From assembly GCF_001544695.2 (NCBI RefSeq), contig NZ_FCOM02000012.1, positions 62,001-126,000 on the forward strand: a stretch of DNA of 64,000 bases, in the 5' to 3' direction. The position numbers and the translations under genes are program-made. The notes below the pieces were generated by a model. That model worked only from the letters and a program-made list of their open reading frames with translations. It was not told the origin of the DNA and searched no databases. The stretch comes from Caballeronia arvi. GTDB taxonomy: Bacteria > Pseudomonadota > Gammaproteobacteria > Burkholderiales > Burkholderiaceae. How positions within the stretch are numbered: position 1 is the stretch's first letter; each line of letters begins with the position of its first letter. This document shows positions 42,971-52,503 of the stretch, piece by piece.

Positions 42971-43717
42971 TCACTCTTTGCTCGGCAGGTCGGCGACCGC
43001 GGTACCCGCATCGATTGCAAGACACTTTTCAATTTCGAAATTCGCTTTCGCGAGGGCCCGGTCGGCTACCTCTTCCGCGTGTGCGGCAGGAATGAAACAA
43101 ACGCCGGTTTCATCGGCGACCACAATATCGCCGGGCGAAACACGGATGCCTGCAATCTGGATATCGCCATTGATCTCGACGGTTTCGATACGCCATTTCC
43201 CGGTGACAGGCGTGATTTCCGTGGCCCACATCGGGTATTCCGCACGTCGCGAGTGACCCACGTCGCGGATGCCGCCCGAAACAATCGCCCCGGCCTCTCC
43301 CTGGCGCTTACCGGTCTGAGCCGAGATGCCGCCCATGTTAGAGATGCCCGCCACACCGTCGATTACGACCACATCGCCCGGTAGTGCGAGGTTGTGCGCC
43401 TCGAACTCGGCCATGCGGTTCACATGAAGCCGCGCGGTCTCATAGACGTGTTCGCGCTGCATTACGTTGCGCACCGTAAGCGCCGGCCCGACGATGCTTG
43501 CGTTCGGCAACGTCGGCTTGAGGACCGAGGCGCCCACGGCGCCGATGATTCCGAGCTCGTCCATCACGTCCGCGACGACGCTCGTCGCGTCGGGAATGCG
43601 CCTGAGCTTTTCGATCACTCCCTCCGGAGGGCGAGGCGTGCGCATAAGACGGATGCGCTCCGCACTGATCTTCCCGGTGAGCTTCGGCAGCGGGTCGACG
43701 AGGGTACGGTCATTCAT
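42971..43717 (-). CDS. RraA-like aldolase/decarboxylase
   Basis: A 248-residue RraA-fold protein of the HMG/CHA aldolase type. The signature region VVIDGVAGISNMGGISAQTG is followed by the metal/substrate motif AIVSGGIRDVGHSRR (R-D) and WATEITPVTGKWRIE, VSPGDIVVADETGVCFIP. Such enzymes cleave 4-hydroxy-4-methyl-2-oxoglutarate or 4-carboxy-4-hydroxy-2-oxoadipate to pyruvate and an oxo acid, or decarboxylate oxaloacetate. It is the first gene of the operon divergent from the LysR gene at 43857, with a 139-base control region between. RNase E inhibition is unlikely given length and context. Confidence 0.9.
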   Translation of the reverse strand: MNDRTLVDPLPKLTGKISAERIRLMRTPRPPEGVIEKLRRIPDATSVVADVMDELGIIGAVGASVLKPTLPNASIVGPALTVRNVMQREHVYETARLHVNRMAEFEAHNLALPGDVVVIDGVAGISNMGGISAQTGKRQGEAGAIVSGGIRDVGHSRRAEYPMWATEITPVTGKWRIETVEINGDIQIAGIRVSPGDIVVADETGVCFIPAAHAEEVADRALAKANFEIEKCLAIDAGTAVADLPSKE

Positions 43718-43856
43718 GATACGAATCCTGGTGATATATTAGGTTAGGGGTAGAAGCGCGGGAGTCCTGCGGGGATGTGTGCGAGCACTATCGATCAAAA
43801 GATCTTGCACGTCTAATTTAGATTTCGTGGGATCGTTATCAATTCGGTGAATAATC

Positions 43857-44798
43857 ATGAGGCTTGACCTTAACCTCCTCGTCGCTATCGAAGCCATCAT
43901 GCTCGAGAAAAACGTGACACGCGCTGCCGCTAGTCTGTCGATGACCCAACCTGCACTAAGTAACGCTCTTCGTCGCGCGCGGGAAATGACCGGGGATCAG
44001 CTCTTTCTGAAGGTGGCGGATGGCGTTCAGCCGACACCTCGAATGCTGGCGATCTGGCCCGAACTCCATCGCTCCCTGGCCGTGATAAGGGCATCGATAG
44101 CGCCTGCGCATTTCGATCCACGCTCCGACGCGACTAGCTTTCGGATTGCTGTGACTGACAGTCTGGCAGGAGAAGCAGTTAGTGCAATAGCGCTTCGGCT
44201 GCATGAGGTCGCACCTCACGCGAAACTGGCGTTCTCTTTTCACACGAACACCAACTCATTAGAGGCAATTGAGCGCGGGGCGCTCGATTGCGCTGTTGGC
44301 ATGTTTCCGTCACTACCGCGCGATATTCATGTCCAGGGGCTACGGACCGACCACTATGTGTGCGTGATGCGGGCAGACCACACATTGCGCGACGCGATGG
44401 ATATGGATCAATTCGTCGCAGCGTCTCATGTGCTGGTCACGCCCTCTGGCATAGATCTCGGAGTTATAGACGGATGGCTCAGTCTGCACGGACGCTCACG
44501 CACGATTCCGGTGATCGTCAATCACTTCGCCGACGCACTGCGAATCATCGCAAGTAGCGAGCTGCTGACATGCGTACCCAGCGCATTCCTTGATGGTCAC
44601 GGTCGAAATATCGTCCGCGAATACGGACTGCTCGCCAAAGCACTTCCATTTCAGACTGAAAAGCTGATTTATAAGTTGGTTTGGCATGAGCGCGTCCATT
44701 CCCATGCCGCCCATCAGTGGTTCCGGTCGCTCGTCGAAAGCGTCTGCGGCCTACCTCAAAAAACTACGTTGCAAAACCAACAGATGATAAGCGTCTGA
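43857..44798 (+). CDS. LysR-family transcriptional regulator (nodD/leuO-like branch)
   Basis: A 313-residue LysR protein with HTH MRLDLNLLVAIEAIMLEKNV followed by AAASLSMTQPALSNALRRAR, and an effector domain from about 90 (FRIAVTDSLAGEAVSAIALR). It is divergent from the RraA-type operon and therefore its likely regulator. The 43718-43856 interval contains A/T-rich symmetric stretches (for example ATTTAGATTTC and GATCGTTATCAATTC), but I do not assign a site. Confidence 0.92.
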   Translation: MRLDLNLLVAIEAIMLEKNVTRAAASLSMTQPALSNALRRAREMTGDQLFLKVADGVQPTPRMLAIWPELHRSLAVIRASIAPAHFDPRSDATSFRIAVTDSLAGEAVSAIALRLHEVAPHAKLAFSFHTNTNSLEAIERGALDCAVGMFPSLPRDIHVQGLRTDHYVCVMRADHTLRDAMDMDQFVAASHVLVTPSGIDLGVIDGWLSLHGRSRTIPVIVNHFADALRIIASSELLTCVPSAFLDGHGRNIVREYGLLAKALPFQTEKLIYKLVWHERVHSHAAHQWFRSLVESVCGLPQKTTLQNQQMISV

Positions 44799-45059
44799 CG
44801 CACTGCTAACCGAAACGCCCGCCTCTTGAGCTCCAAGCCATCAGGGGGATGGCAGCCCGGAGCAGCTCGAGGGGGCGCGAAGTTGCTGAACCGTTGCAAA
44901 TAAATCAACGCCCAGTGGCAAGTGCACCAACTTGGGGTTGCTCGGCGAGCCGGCGATAGAAAGCTCGAGGCTACAAGTGTAGTTGTATGGATGAGGTACA
45001 CTTCACCACGCCGCCTGCGATTAAATCGGCAGCATGATCGCCCCTGACGTTCCACTTAA

Positions 45060-45535
45060 AGATCCCAGAGAACTGTCCGAACGAGCGAAGCCACCGCTTG
45101 CAACCCGTACTCCTCAAACAGTTTCCTATGGCCAATGAAGGAACTCGATCCCGACGGCTTCGATACGTCGAACCCCACTCCAGCAGGGAGGCGAATGCTG
45201 CCATGTCTCCTTCGCGACGGATACCTTGTTGTCGATGTTTTCGACGCGTTCTGCTTCGTCAAGACACAGTCAGAAAAGCGCGGCGGAGCGGTCACGGATC
45301 TCATCGACTAGCGAACCGTGTACACCTTCAACAACCCAACGATGCTTTCGCAGCATTTCGAAGCAACTTGACGGACTCGTCGCGCCCCGAGCAACGTTGT
45401 ATCCGCCCCGAAGCCGATGAATCGAATCCAGATCTCTAGCGGGCGCTTCCAAGCGATTTCGATCCGTTCGGCAAGCCAGCTTTTTTCGGAACCCGAACTC
45501 CCCACAATCACCGTCCTCGTTACGTCGATGCGCAC
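45060..45535 (-). pseudogene. Decayed P-loop adenylate-kinase-like ATPase
   Basis: Three minus-strand frames line up as one protein. From the ATG at 45535: RIDVTRTVIVGSSGSEKSWL, a Walker A in which the conserved Gly before Lys is Glu. Another frame (45270-45452): LDSIHRLRGGYNVARG and HRWVVEGVHGSLVDEIRDRS. Then, ending near 45060: MAAFASLLEWGSTYRSRRDR and KRWLRSFGQ. This order matches the small AAA/adenylate-kinase-like kinases I remember from Burkholderia (Walker A; LDxIxW; WVxEGVYG). At least two frameshifts plus the Walker A change make it nonfunctional. It lies 260 bases downstream of the LysR stop, convergent. Confidence 0.65.
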
Positions 45536-46103
45536 GGATGGATTCTCAACTCAGTCTAATCAACGTCGCTTGATTCTGGCGATCGTCCCCACTCCAGTAT
45601 GAACCGCTCGCGCTGAACGACACTCGACGCACACACTCTTCGTGTCGAGAAACCAAAGTATATCTATCTACGAGAAGGGCGAAAGCGACACAGCATTGCA
45701 ACGATCCGCCCGCATACTTTCTTGTGCGCACTGTGATTTCGCCAGAGCCTAGGCTCTTTCTCACAAGCCGATCTTCCGTCATTCGGCAAAATGTAGCGCA
45801 CAAAAAAATGCCGACCCGAAAGGGTCGGCGAAAAGGCCTCTGGACTATCGCGGGGCATAGACCAGAACCTGAGAGAGCGTCCAGTGCGAATAAAGCCGTC
45901 ACCTTACCCTAGACCCGCCTCTGAATGTATCCGAAATCGATTTCAGACGCCGCGCAACCACGAGTGAAACGGAACTGAAAGAATGCGCCAATTTCAGTCG
46001 AGCGCCGACGGATAAAGGTGCACACACTTACCGTTGAAGGGGCGATCCAATGTCCGGCGGTTTCGCGAGCCGCTACCATGGTTTAAAACGGCGGGGTGGT
46101 AGC
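45536..46103. other. Intergenic region downstream of the porin
   Basis: About 570 bases. The only structured element is the minus-strand terminator at 45803-45829. The minus-strand frame at 45546-45902 runs through that terminator and has no coding character, so it is not called. Confidence 0.5.
45803..45829 (-). terminator. Intrinsic terminator, minus-strand direction
   Basis: GCCGACCC GAAA GGGTCGGC (45810-45829): a perfect 8-bp stem with a four-base loop. On the minus strand it is followed, after one A, by seven T residues (the AAAAAAA at 45802-45808). It would end transcripts reading leftward, most plausibly that of the porin ending at 46104, about 275 bases away. Confidence 0.8.
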
Positions 46104-47237
46104 TCAAAACTGTGTCATGATCCCAGCGAATACCCCAAACTGACTATGCCCATAGTCTGGGTTGCTGTTCGATGCGATGTTTGAGGCCTGGTCGTAATCG
46201 TTGTTTCCATAAGGACCACTACTCAGACCGATGTTTGAGGTCGCGCCATTGTGGAGATAGCCAGTCTCCGCATACAGAAATGTCCGCTTTGAAAGGAGAT
46301 AGGTGCTCCCCAGCGTATAGAGTGTCGCATTTCCATTGCCGTGGTTCGCGTGCGAGTGATAGATAGCAGCGGTAAGCCCCGTTTCGACGTTGACTCGCCA
46401 GAAGGCTCCAAGCCACTCGTGATCTACCCGAGAGGGAGCGGAGACACCGGCGGGCTGCGAGGAGTCAGCGACGCCGACGCTTGCGTTCGTGGCATTTGGC
46501 GCACTCAGATGCTGATATCCAGCATAAAGCTGCACCGCCCCAAACACGTATCGTCCCGCCGCTAGAACGGAGCGCGAGTGCGCATACACGTCGTTGAATG
46601 AACCATTCGGGCCCCGTATTTCGTCATAGATGACACGCAGATGCGCATCTCCGTAGTGGTAAATCGCTTCGAGGCCATCCGAACGTCCCTGCCCGGTCGA
46701 TGTAGTCGCCTTGTTCCAGCTCGTGTTGTTAGTGAGGTCATACTGCCCCTTGAGCGTAAGCCCCGCCCACGCCGGAGTCTCATAGGCAAGGCCGTTTGAC
46801 GCCATCGCCCAATTTCGGGCACGCACCAGCGTAACTACCGAGTACCGCTGCATTGCCTGTGGATCGACGGCCCAGCTGTCTTGCGAGAGTTCGCTGGCGC
46901 CGAGGTTGCCAAGCGTGAATGTGCCGTAGCGCACATTTTCGAGGCTCACTGTCGCGCGTCGACCAAATAGGCTGCCTTCCGACGCCCCTGTCATAGTATC
47001 GATCTGGCCTTCCAGCCGAAAGAGCAGTTTGCTTTCGCCACCAAGGTCCTCGGATCCAAGTAATCCAAACCAAGAACATCCCCAGTCGCCGCTCTGGGCA
47101 CTGACCAGACCGCCCGTAGGCAAACCGCCTTCATACTGAATTCCATTGTCAATGCGCCCGTACAACGTAATACTCGTTTGCGCATGCGCGACCGATGTGC
47201 ACCCTAACAGGCATAGCCCATACAATTGCTTTCTCAT
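46104..47237 (-). CDS. Gram-negative outer-membrane porin (divergent member)
   Basis: A 377-residue porin with signal peptide MRKQLYGLCLLGCTSVAHAQ, first strand TSITLYGRIDNGIQYEGG and a C-terminal Phe (GIMTQF). It has the block GLLGSEDLGGESKLLFRLEG but lacks the DSVVDYLAPRSLAQ block of the 31 kb and 60 kb porins, so it belongs to another subgroup. It is monocistronic, with a terminator about 275 bases downstream. The substrate is unknown. Confidence 0.93.
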   Translation of the reverse strand: MRKQLYGLCLLGCTSVAHAQTSITLYGRIDNGIQYEGGLPTGGLVSAQSGDWGCSWFGLLGSEDLGGESKLLFRLEGQIDTMTGASEGSLFGRRATVSLENVRYGTFTLGNLGASELSQDSWAVDPQAMQRYSVVTLVRARNWAMASNGLAYETPAWAGLTLKGQYDLTNNTSWNKATTSTGQGRSDGLEAIYHYGDAHLRVIYDEIRGPNGSFNDVYAHSRSVLAAGRYVFGAVQLYAGYQHLSAPNATNASVGVADSSQPAGVSAPSRVDHEWLGAFWRVNVETGLTAAIYHSHANHGNGNATLYTLGSTYLLSKRTFLYAETGYLHNGATSNIGLSSGPYGNNDYDQASNIASNSNPDYGHSQFGVFAGIMTQF

Positions 47238-47478
47238 TCGTGTTCCATATGTAGCGCGGAAGCTACGACTTGATGCTCCGCAAAATCGCTGGGAGCGAAT
47301 AGTTGCTCTGGGCCTGCTTCACACGGCGCCGATAAACGTGCTTGCTAATCTGAGGGCCATTCAAGATTTCGGTCTTTCTAAACCGAACCAGCTCTCAAAA
47401 TTCCCAACTGCAGGACGGTTTGCGATACTTCGAGCTGCATTAAGGGTATTCTTTTGACGGGTCAGTTCTTCGACCCGC

Positions 47479-48066
47479 TCAGATCGATATTGAGCGACTT
47501 GCCGGTTTTTCACGTCCGATTCTCCGCGCTAACCAAGCGGGCACCATTGATTTCAGGGATTCGTTTTTGTCGATGAAGTGGTGCTTCAGCGCCATGAGAG
47601 CGTGTCCGCAAACGAGGAACGCCAGCAGGTACGAAAGATAGATGTGGATTTGCTTGAAGATTGGGACAAGCGCGGGAGTCTTGGCCATCAAAGGCGGCAA
47701 GGAGAACAGGTGTGCAACCGGGATCGGATATCCAGCTGCAGAGCTCCATAGCCATCCTGCAACTGGGAGCGCCAACATACAGATGTAAAGCACGAGATGA
47801 CCTAACTTCCCCGCCTGACGCTCGAAGTTGTGAAGGTCTTTCGTCGTCTCGGGCGGCCGGTGCGTCAACCGCCACGCGATTCGTGCGGCGAGCAGGAAAA
47901 TTGTTAGCGTCGCGATGGACTTGTGCAGCATGATACTGTCAGCCTGAATCTTCTGCGGGACGCTCAACGTGCTCGAGTAATAGCCGACACCCCAGGCGAC
48001 TATGATGACAATTGCCATTGTCCAGTGCAGGATTTTTGCTAATGCGGTGTATTGCTTCGGTTCCAT
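47479..48066 (-). CDS. Cytochrome b561
   Basis: A 195-residue di-haem b561-type membrane protein with four helices: LAKILHWTMAIVIIVAWGVG (haem-ligand His in LHW), MLHKSIATLTIFLLAARIAW, LVLYICMLALPVAGWLW and IHIYLSYLLAFLVCGHALMA, plus the conserved HHFIDK. These proteins take electrons from quinol, superoxide or periplasmic donors. The start at 48066 follows GGAGGAGCGC; the frame is open to 48090. A CGGGTC/GACCCG hairpin (47458-47477) sits just beyond the stop and may terminate it. Confidence 0.9.
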   Translation of the reverse strand: MEPKQYTALAKILHWTMAIVIIVAWGVGYYSSTLSVPQKIQADSIMLHKSIATLTIFLLAARIAWRLTHRPPETTKDLHNFERQAGKLGHLVLYICMLALPVAGWLWSSAAGYPIPVAHLFSLPPLMAKTPALVPIFKQIHIYLSYLLAFLVCGHALMALKHHFIDKNESLKSMVPAWLARRIGREKPASRSISI

Positions 48067-48173
48067 GCGCTCCTCCATCCATGTTTTCATCTCGCCAAGG
48101 AACGTCCGTCTCTCGATTTGAGATGGTGACCCTCGACTCGCCGTGCTCTTGCTAGGACGTTCAGACGATGCAG

Positions 48174-48524
48174 TTATTGGCCGGGAGTCGACGCCGGAAC
48201 TGCGCTCTTCGACTGAGCGGCGGCCTTTCGCTCAGCGTTTGTCATATTTTCTGGATACTGAGCTGGCGACGCCTGCGGGCCGAATCCGTTCTTTTCCAGT
48301 CGTTTGAGCTCTGCATTCCGGGCAGCTCGTGCCTGACGTCTAGTCTCCTTGCGTTCGACTTTAGCTTTTGCTTTCTGTTGCACTTTGGTCATCGGAGCAG
48401 AGACGGGTTGCACCTGCGAAGCGGTAGCAGCCACACCGCTGGAAGCAGCGCCCTGAGCCATCGCGGCCGACAGAAGCATGACAAATGCCGCCGTTGCAAC
48501 CGCAAGCATAACTAATCGTTTCAT
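48174..48524 (-). CDS. DUF4148-type small exported protein
   Basis: A 116-residue protein with signal peptide MKRLVMLAVATAAFVMLLSA (cleavage about AMAQ), then a Lys/Ala/Arg-rich helical body (KVQQKAKAKVERKETRRQAR) and a Gly/Pro/Tyr motif KNGFGPQASPAQYPENMTNA. The LxxNGYxPxxxxxxYPxxxQxA pattern is typical of DUF4148, abundant in Burkholderiaceae and of unknown function. The start has CAGGAGAAAGA upstream; the open frame to 48554 is not needed. Confidence 0.85.
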   Translation of the reverse strand: MKRLVMLAVATAAFVMLLSAAMAQGAASSGVAATASQVQPVSAPMTKVQQKAKAKVERKETRRQARAARNAELKRLEKNGFGPQASPAQYPENMTNAERKAAAQSKSAVPASTPGQ

Positions 48525-48565
48525 TCTTTCTCCTGGTTCTTGGTGCGTTAGCACCTTTTATTTGA

Positions 48566-49540
48566 TTAAGGAATGCATTTTGTTCTCTGAGTTCCGAGGC
48601 CGTCCACGGTGGCTTCGATGACGTCACCAGGGCGAAGGTACCGTGAGTAGTGGGTTCCGATTCCAGCAGGCGTACCTGTGCAGACGAGGTCCCCCGGCTC
48701 GAGACCGACCAGCGAGGACAAGTACGCCAACTGCTCCCCGATACCGAAAATCATGTCAGTTGCGCTTCCCTCTTGCATTGACTCCCCATTCAGGCTCAGA
48801 TGCAGTCTGAAGGCGCTGGGGTCTTCGACGTTCCACGCGGGCATCAAGACAGGGCCTGCCGGCAACCACCCGGGCCGGCTTTTGGATTGAATCCAGTCCG
48901 TACCCATCTGAGGCATATCCGCTCGGAAGATCCGCTCGCGCAGCGTGATGTCGTTCACAACGCAGTATCCTGCGATGCCTTCGAGCGCCTCAATCGAACT
49001 AACATCTTTCAGGCGGCGACCGATGACGACACCGACCTCGACCTCCCAATCGAGCGACGTCAACCCTTGAGAGATGCGCAACGAGTCGTGGGGACCGGAA
49101 ATGCAAGAAGTACCCTTCATGCAAATGTATGGTTCTCCAGTGCGCCGCCGCTCTTCAATCGACTTGAGCGTAGCGTTTCGATGCTCCTCTACTTCTTGAG
49201 CGTCGAGGTGACTTGCGGAGTCAACTGCTGCCTCGAGCAATTGCGCACGATAGTTGCCAATCGTGCAGTAGACCTGAGACGGGGCGACAGGAGCGTGAAT
49301 CGTCAGATGCGCCAGTGGAACACCTACTGTTGCAATCAATTCGCGCGTCGCTGACTCCGACGCGATTTCCCTCAGCTGCCGTGCGTTGACGTCCCAAGAT
49401 TCCATCAGCGCGCGCATCGAATGAACGCCGTTTAACCCGCGCGACGCCCAGTGTGCCAGCGCCAGCGCTCGCTCCTCCATCACTATCACCGGAAATGGTT
49501 GAGAGCCAGCACTGGACACGTTAGCAAATGCGTATCTCAT
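48566..49540 (-). CDS. Fumarylacetoacetate hydrolase (FAH) family protein
   Basis: A 324-residue protein of the FAH superfamily, which hydrolyses or dehydrates 2-oxo acid substrates with a Mg ion. The metal site lies in LDWEVEVGVVIGRRLKDVSS (Glu pair), GYCVVNDITLRERIF and WLPAGPVLMPAWNVEDPSAF; the end GDLVCTGTPAGIGTHYSRYL is characteristic. N-terminal residues 1-90 are the domain found in acylpyruvase and sugar-acid dehydratase-like members. It follows the MFS gene by 66 bases, and that gene is preceded by the operator at 50976; both are presumably one transcript. The DUF4148 gene follows. Confidence 0.9.
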   Translation of the reverse strand: MRYAFANVSSAGSQPFPVIVMEERALALAHWASRGLNGVHSMRALMESWDVNARQLREIASESATRELIATVGVPLAHLTIHAPVAPSQVYCTIGNYRAQLLEAAVDSASHLDAQEVEEHRNATLKSIEERRRTGEPYICMKGTSCISGPHDSLRISQGLTSLDWEVEVGVVIGRRLKDVSSIEALEGIAGYCVVNDITLRERIFRADMPQMGTDWIQSKSRPGWLPAGPVLMPAWNVEDPSAFRLHLSLNGESMQEGSATDMIFGIGEQLAYLSSLVGLEPGDLVCTGTPAGIGTHYSRYLRPGDVIEATVDGLGTQRTKCIP

Positions 49541-49606
49541 CAGCGTACCTTCCTCCAATGAACCCTCGTCTGCGAGGGAACGCCATCGAGCCGATCCTTC
49601 CGGCCC

Positions 49607-50890
49607 TTACTTTGCCCTCGTCCCTATTGCCGATACGCCCCGCTGGATCGCGACATCACTCTGCAAAGCACCGTTGTTCTTGCGGCGCCGCGGTGCAGTT
49701 TCGATCAGGAAGCAGCTGACGATCGCGCCCACCGCCAAGCTATATAAAGCAAAATCTAGCGTCTTGGCGATACCAAAGTGCTGTGCGACAAACCCAGCGA
49801 TGACCGGCGCAACGCCACCACCGAAAGTCTCACCAACGCCGGACACGAAACCAATCGTGGATGCAATCAGGCCTAGGGGCGCCGCCTCAGTAGCAACTGG
49901 GCCGCTGAACAGACTGAGTAGTCCCATCGCAAACAGCGCTACGCCAAACAGAAGGACAAACAACAACCACGGGTTTGCGCCAACGCGAGAGAAAAAGAAG
50001 AGGATGATGGCAGCGCAGACGAAACCAAAAATCGCTGTCGGACGTCGTCCGACATAGTCAGAGAGGCCAGCGAGCGCGAAGCAGCCAACGAAGCCGCCAA
50101 ATCCGACCGCGGAGGCAACAAGACCCATGCTACGAGAATCAAGGCGAATCACCGTTACCAGGTACGTCGGAACCATGGCCCCGATAACGAAGATGCCGCC
50201 CATCGCGCAGAGAATTGCGATTGTCGCCACGGTGACGTTACGGCTGGAAAACAGGTCTAGCCATCGAAGGGGGGCTTCATGGCGTAGCGCTTCGGTAACG
50301 CTCGCAGGCACCCGGTCGTGTATACAGCGATAAATTAAGAATGCAACAATGAAGCCCGGAATGGACGAGAGCATGAAAACCCAGTGCCAGTTAGGAACCC
50401 ACTCCAGCAACTGCGTCGCTACGATTGGAGCGAAGCCGAGTCCCATCAACGGAATCATGCTGATCTGTAGACCTTGATTCAGGCCGCGACGAGCGGGGTG
50501 GGAAGCGTCGCTGTTCGCTGCAATACTCGCCGGCGAGAACGTGCCTTCAGCAATACCCATGACACCACGAAGAACGAGCAAGCTAATGAACCCAGTTGCA
50601 AGCCCCGAGACGCACGAAAGTGCAGAAAATGCGACCATCGTGGTAATCAGAATTTTCTTTCGACCAACCCGGTCGGCCAGCGGCCCCATGAGAATTGACC
50701 AAAGCCCCCACGTCACTCCGATGACCCCAATCAGGCTTCCCAGCTCTGAGTAGCTAAGGTTGAGGTCGTGCATCATGTGCGGGAACAGAGGCGCCATCAA
50801 CCACCTGTCGAACCCCACAAGTCCGAACCCTATTCCTAACAGCACGAGCGTGACGCGTTCGTTTCGCACGTCATGTTCATGGGTTTCCAT
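49607..50890 (-). CDS. MFS transporter, carboxylate/sugar-acid type
   Basis: A 427-residue permease with about 12 helices. It starts METHEHDVRNERVTL, then GIGFGLVGFDRWLMAPLFPH, the MFS loop GPLADRVGRKKILI between helices 2 and 3, and GVMGIAEGTFSPASIAANSD. It is first in a two-gene unit with the FAH-family hydrolase. A perfect palindrome GCTAACGTTAGC is centred about 90 bases upstream of its start, and the divergent LacI-type regulator gene begins 520 bases away. The substrate is likely an acid handled by the FAH enzyme (inference). Confidence 0.92.
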   Translation of the reverse strand: METHEHDVRNERVTLVLLGIGFGLVGFDRWLMAPLFPHMMHDLNLSYSELGSLIGVIGVTWGLWSILMGPLADRVGRKKILITTMVAFSALSCVSGLATGFISLLVLRGVMGIAEGTFSPASIAANSDASHPARRGLNQGLQISMIPLMGLGFAPIVATQLLEWVPNWHWVFMLSSIPGFIVAFLIYRCIHDRVPASVTEALRHEAPLRWLDLFSSRNVTVATIAILCAMGGIFVIGAMVPTYLVTVIRLDSRSMGLVASAVGFGGFVGCFALAGLSDYVGRRPTAIFGFVCAAIILFFFSRVGANPWLLFVLLFGVALFAMGLLSLFSGPVATEAAPLGLIASTIGFVSGVGETFGGGVAPVIAGFVAQHFGIAKTLDFALYSLAVGAIVSCFLIETAPRRRKNNGALQSDVAIQRGVSAIGTRAK

Positions 50891-51411
50891 CGCTATGTCT
50901 CCTAGTTAACAACAGTCGCTCCGATTGACCGCGCGGTCGCCGCGAGTGACGAATTCCATTCTCTGCAGGGATTATGCTAACGTTAGCGCAACTTTTGTAG
51001 CAGTGTAGGGGCCGTGAACGCGCGCGTCAATGCAGAAGTTGTCCTCAGTGAGAAATTCCGTGCCTGCTGAAAATGTGCTATCGTTTGCTTGGTGCGGATC
51101 ATGCTCACTGACGGTGCGCGCATCGCAGTGATGCACGGGCGACTGGGCGCACGGGAAGATCGGAGGAAAGGTGAAACGCTATGCTACGTTCGTCTTTCAT
51201 ACCGCTCGAGCGCGACACGGGAAGGCGATGCAGAATGCTGCATCCCTTTGAAGAGCGGCGACCTCGGCGGCAATTCTTTCGAAACTGCAAGCCTTGTTAC
51301 GGCGCGTGGCCAATTTTGGCTCGCTGCCTGCCTTAAAGATGAACTCGGCGCTTGCCGCAGCTTCACGATGCAAGCGGAAACATCATCCAGAAGAATCATC
51401 CGCTCAACACT
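50891..51411. other. Control region between MFS and LacI-type genes
   Basis: No gene is supportable in this 520-base divergent region. It holds the perfect operator at 50976-50987 and, near 51060-51100, TTGCTTGG and similar promoter-like pieces that could serve the regulator gene. The plus-strand frames from 51089 have no coding character. Confidence 0.5.
50976..50987. promoter_or_regulatory. LacI-type operator, perfect palindrome
   Basis: GCTAACGTTAGC, a 12-base perfect palindrome with a central CG, the usual form of LacI/GalR-family operators, in ATTATGCTAACGTTAGCGCAA. It lies about 85 bases upstream of the MFS start and in front of the LacI-type gene. Close copies are at 61895-61910 and 62040-62053. 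Confidence 0.7.
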
Positions 51412-52461
51412 ATGGTCACTATCAAAGACATCGCCGCGCGTCTTCAAGTTTCCCCTTCAACTGTTGGCCGTGCGTTGGCGGACGACCCGCGCATCAGTGC
51501 ATCGACCAAACAGAAGGTTACGCAAGTCGCAGACGAGCTTGGCTACGTAGGAAATCTCGCTGCTCGCATGATGCGAGGCGTTTCGAGCAACCTTGTAGGC
51601 TTCGTCCTACCAGACATCCGTAATAGCTTTTACGCCACAATCGCTCACGCGCTGTCAAAATGCCTCCAGGAAGCCGGCTACCAACTGGCGCTGTCAGAAA
51701 CTGGAGACGACAAGATGGCCGAGTTGCGGAGCGTTCGCGAATTGGCGAGCTCCAACGTCGCGGGCATCATCATTGTTCCGACCGCGCGGCCCCACCGCGA
51801 TACCATCCGGCTGCTCAGAATGCGGCCGCACGTTCAACTTCTCCGCGGCGACAATGCTATCGGCGAGGAGTGGTTTGGAATCGATGATACGCAGGCCCTG
51901 TACGATGCCACCGATTACCTTGTGCAACAGGGTCACCGGAGAATTGGATATATCGGCGTGACGGACGTGCTACCGACAGGCTCTGCGCGTTTGAAGGGAT
52001 TCCTGCGGGCTCTCCCCCTCGAGACGAAGGACCGAGACGAGCTGGTCGAATTGGGCTCCCCGGCTCAAGTTGGTTTTGGCCGCGAAGCCGTGCGGCGGCT
52101 TCTATCTCGTAAAGTACGGCCCACGGCAATCGTCGCAGCTTCGGTTCAGATGACGCAGGGAATCTTGGAAGAACTCTTAGAGCAACGCATACGTGTACCC
52201 GAAGAACTGTCTGTCATAGGTTTCGGTGACGATGTCGGCTTCGGTTGGTGGGGACCAGGACTTACGACCATTGGTCTACCGGTTTCCGAGCTGGCAACAG
52301 CGTGCGGGCTGTGGTTCGTCCACAAGCTGCGTCACAGCGCTGAACAAGGTTCGTATCGTTCTGTCTCCCAGGCGTCGCTGATTGTCCGTGGTAGTACTGC
52401 ACCGGTAGCTGTCAGCACCCACGGCCAAGGCAAAGCCGTGCGCAGAGGCGTCACCGTCTAG
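51412..52461 (+). CDS. LacI/GalR-family transcriptional regulator
   Basis: A 349-residue repressor-type regulator. The HTH is VTIKDIAARLQVSPSTVGRA (residues 2-21) with the hinge helix RMMRGVSSNLVGFVLPDI near 55. A periplasmic-binding-protein-like effector domain runs from 60 to 340, with NSFYATIAHALSKCLQEAGY and the C-terminal LSVIGFGDDVGFGWWGPGLT. The start at 51412 is preferred because residues upstream do not match. It probably binds the GCTAACGTTAGC palindromes found near its neighbours and at the 60-62 kb genes. The effector is probably a sugar acid or intermediate. Confidence 0.93.
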   Translation: MVTIKDIAARLQVSPSTVGRALADDPRISASTKQKVTQVADELGYVGNLAARMMRGVSSNLVGFVLPDIRNSFYATIAHALSKCLQEAGYQLALSETGDDKMAELRSVRELASSNVAGIIIVPTARPHRDTIRLLRMRPHVQLLRGDNAIGEEWFGIDDTQALYDATDYLVQQGHRRIGYIGVTDVLPTGSARLKGFLRALPLETKDRDELVELGSPAQVGFGREAVRRLLSRKVRPTAIVAASVQMTQGILEELLEQRIRVPEELSVIGFGDDVGFGWWGPGLTTIGLPVSELATACGLWFVHKLRHSAEQGSYRSVSQASLIVRGSTAPVAVSTHGQGKAVRRGVTV

Positions 52462-52503
52462 TCGAGCGCTCAGCGCTCGACCTTAGAATTTTTTAGAGCG
52501 TGG

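Noticed and set aside
45546..45902. Minus-strand 118-codon frame
   Set aside because: It contains an 8-bp perfect intrinsic terminator in the same direction, which would stop its own transcript.
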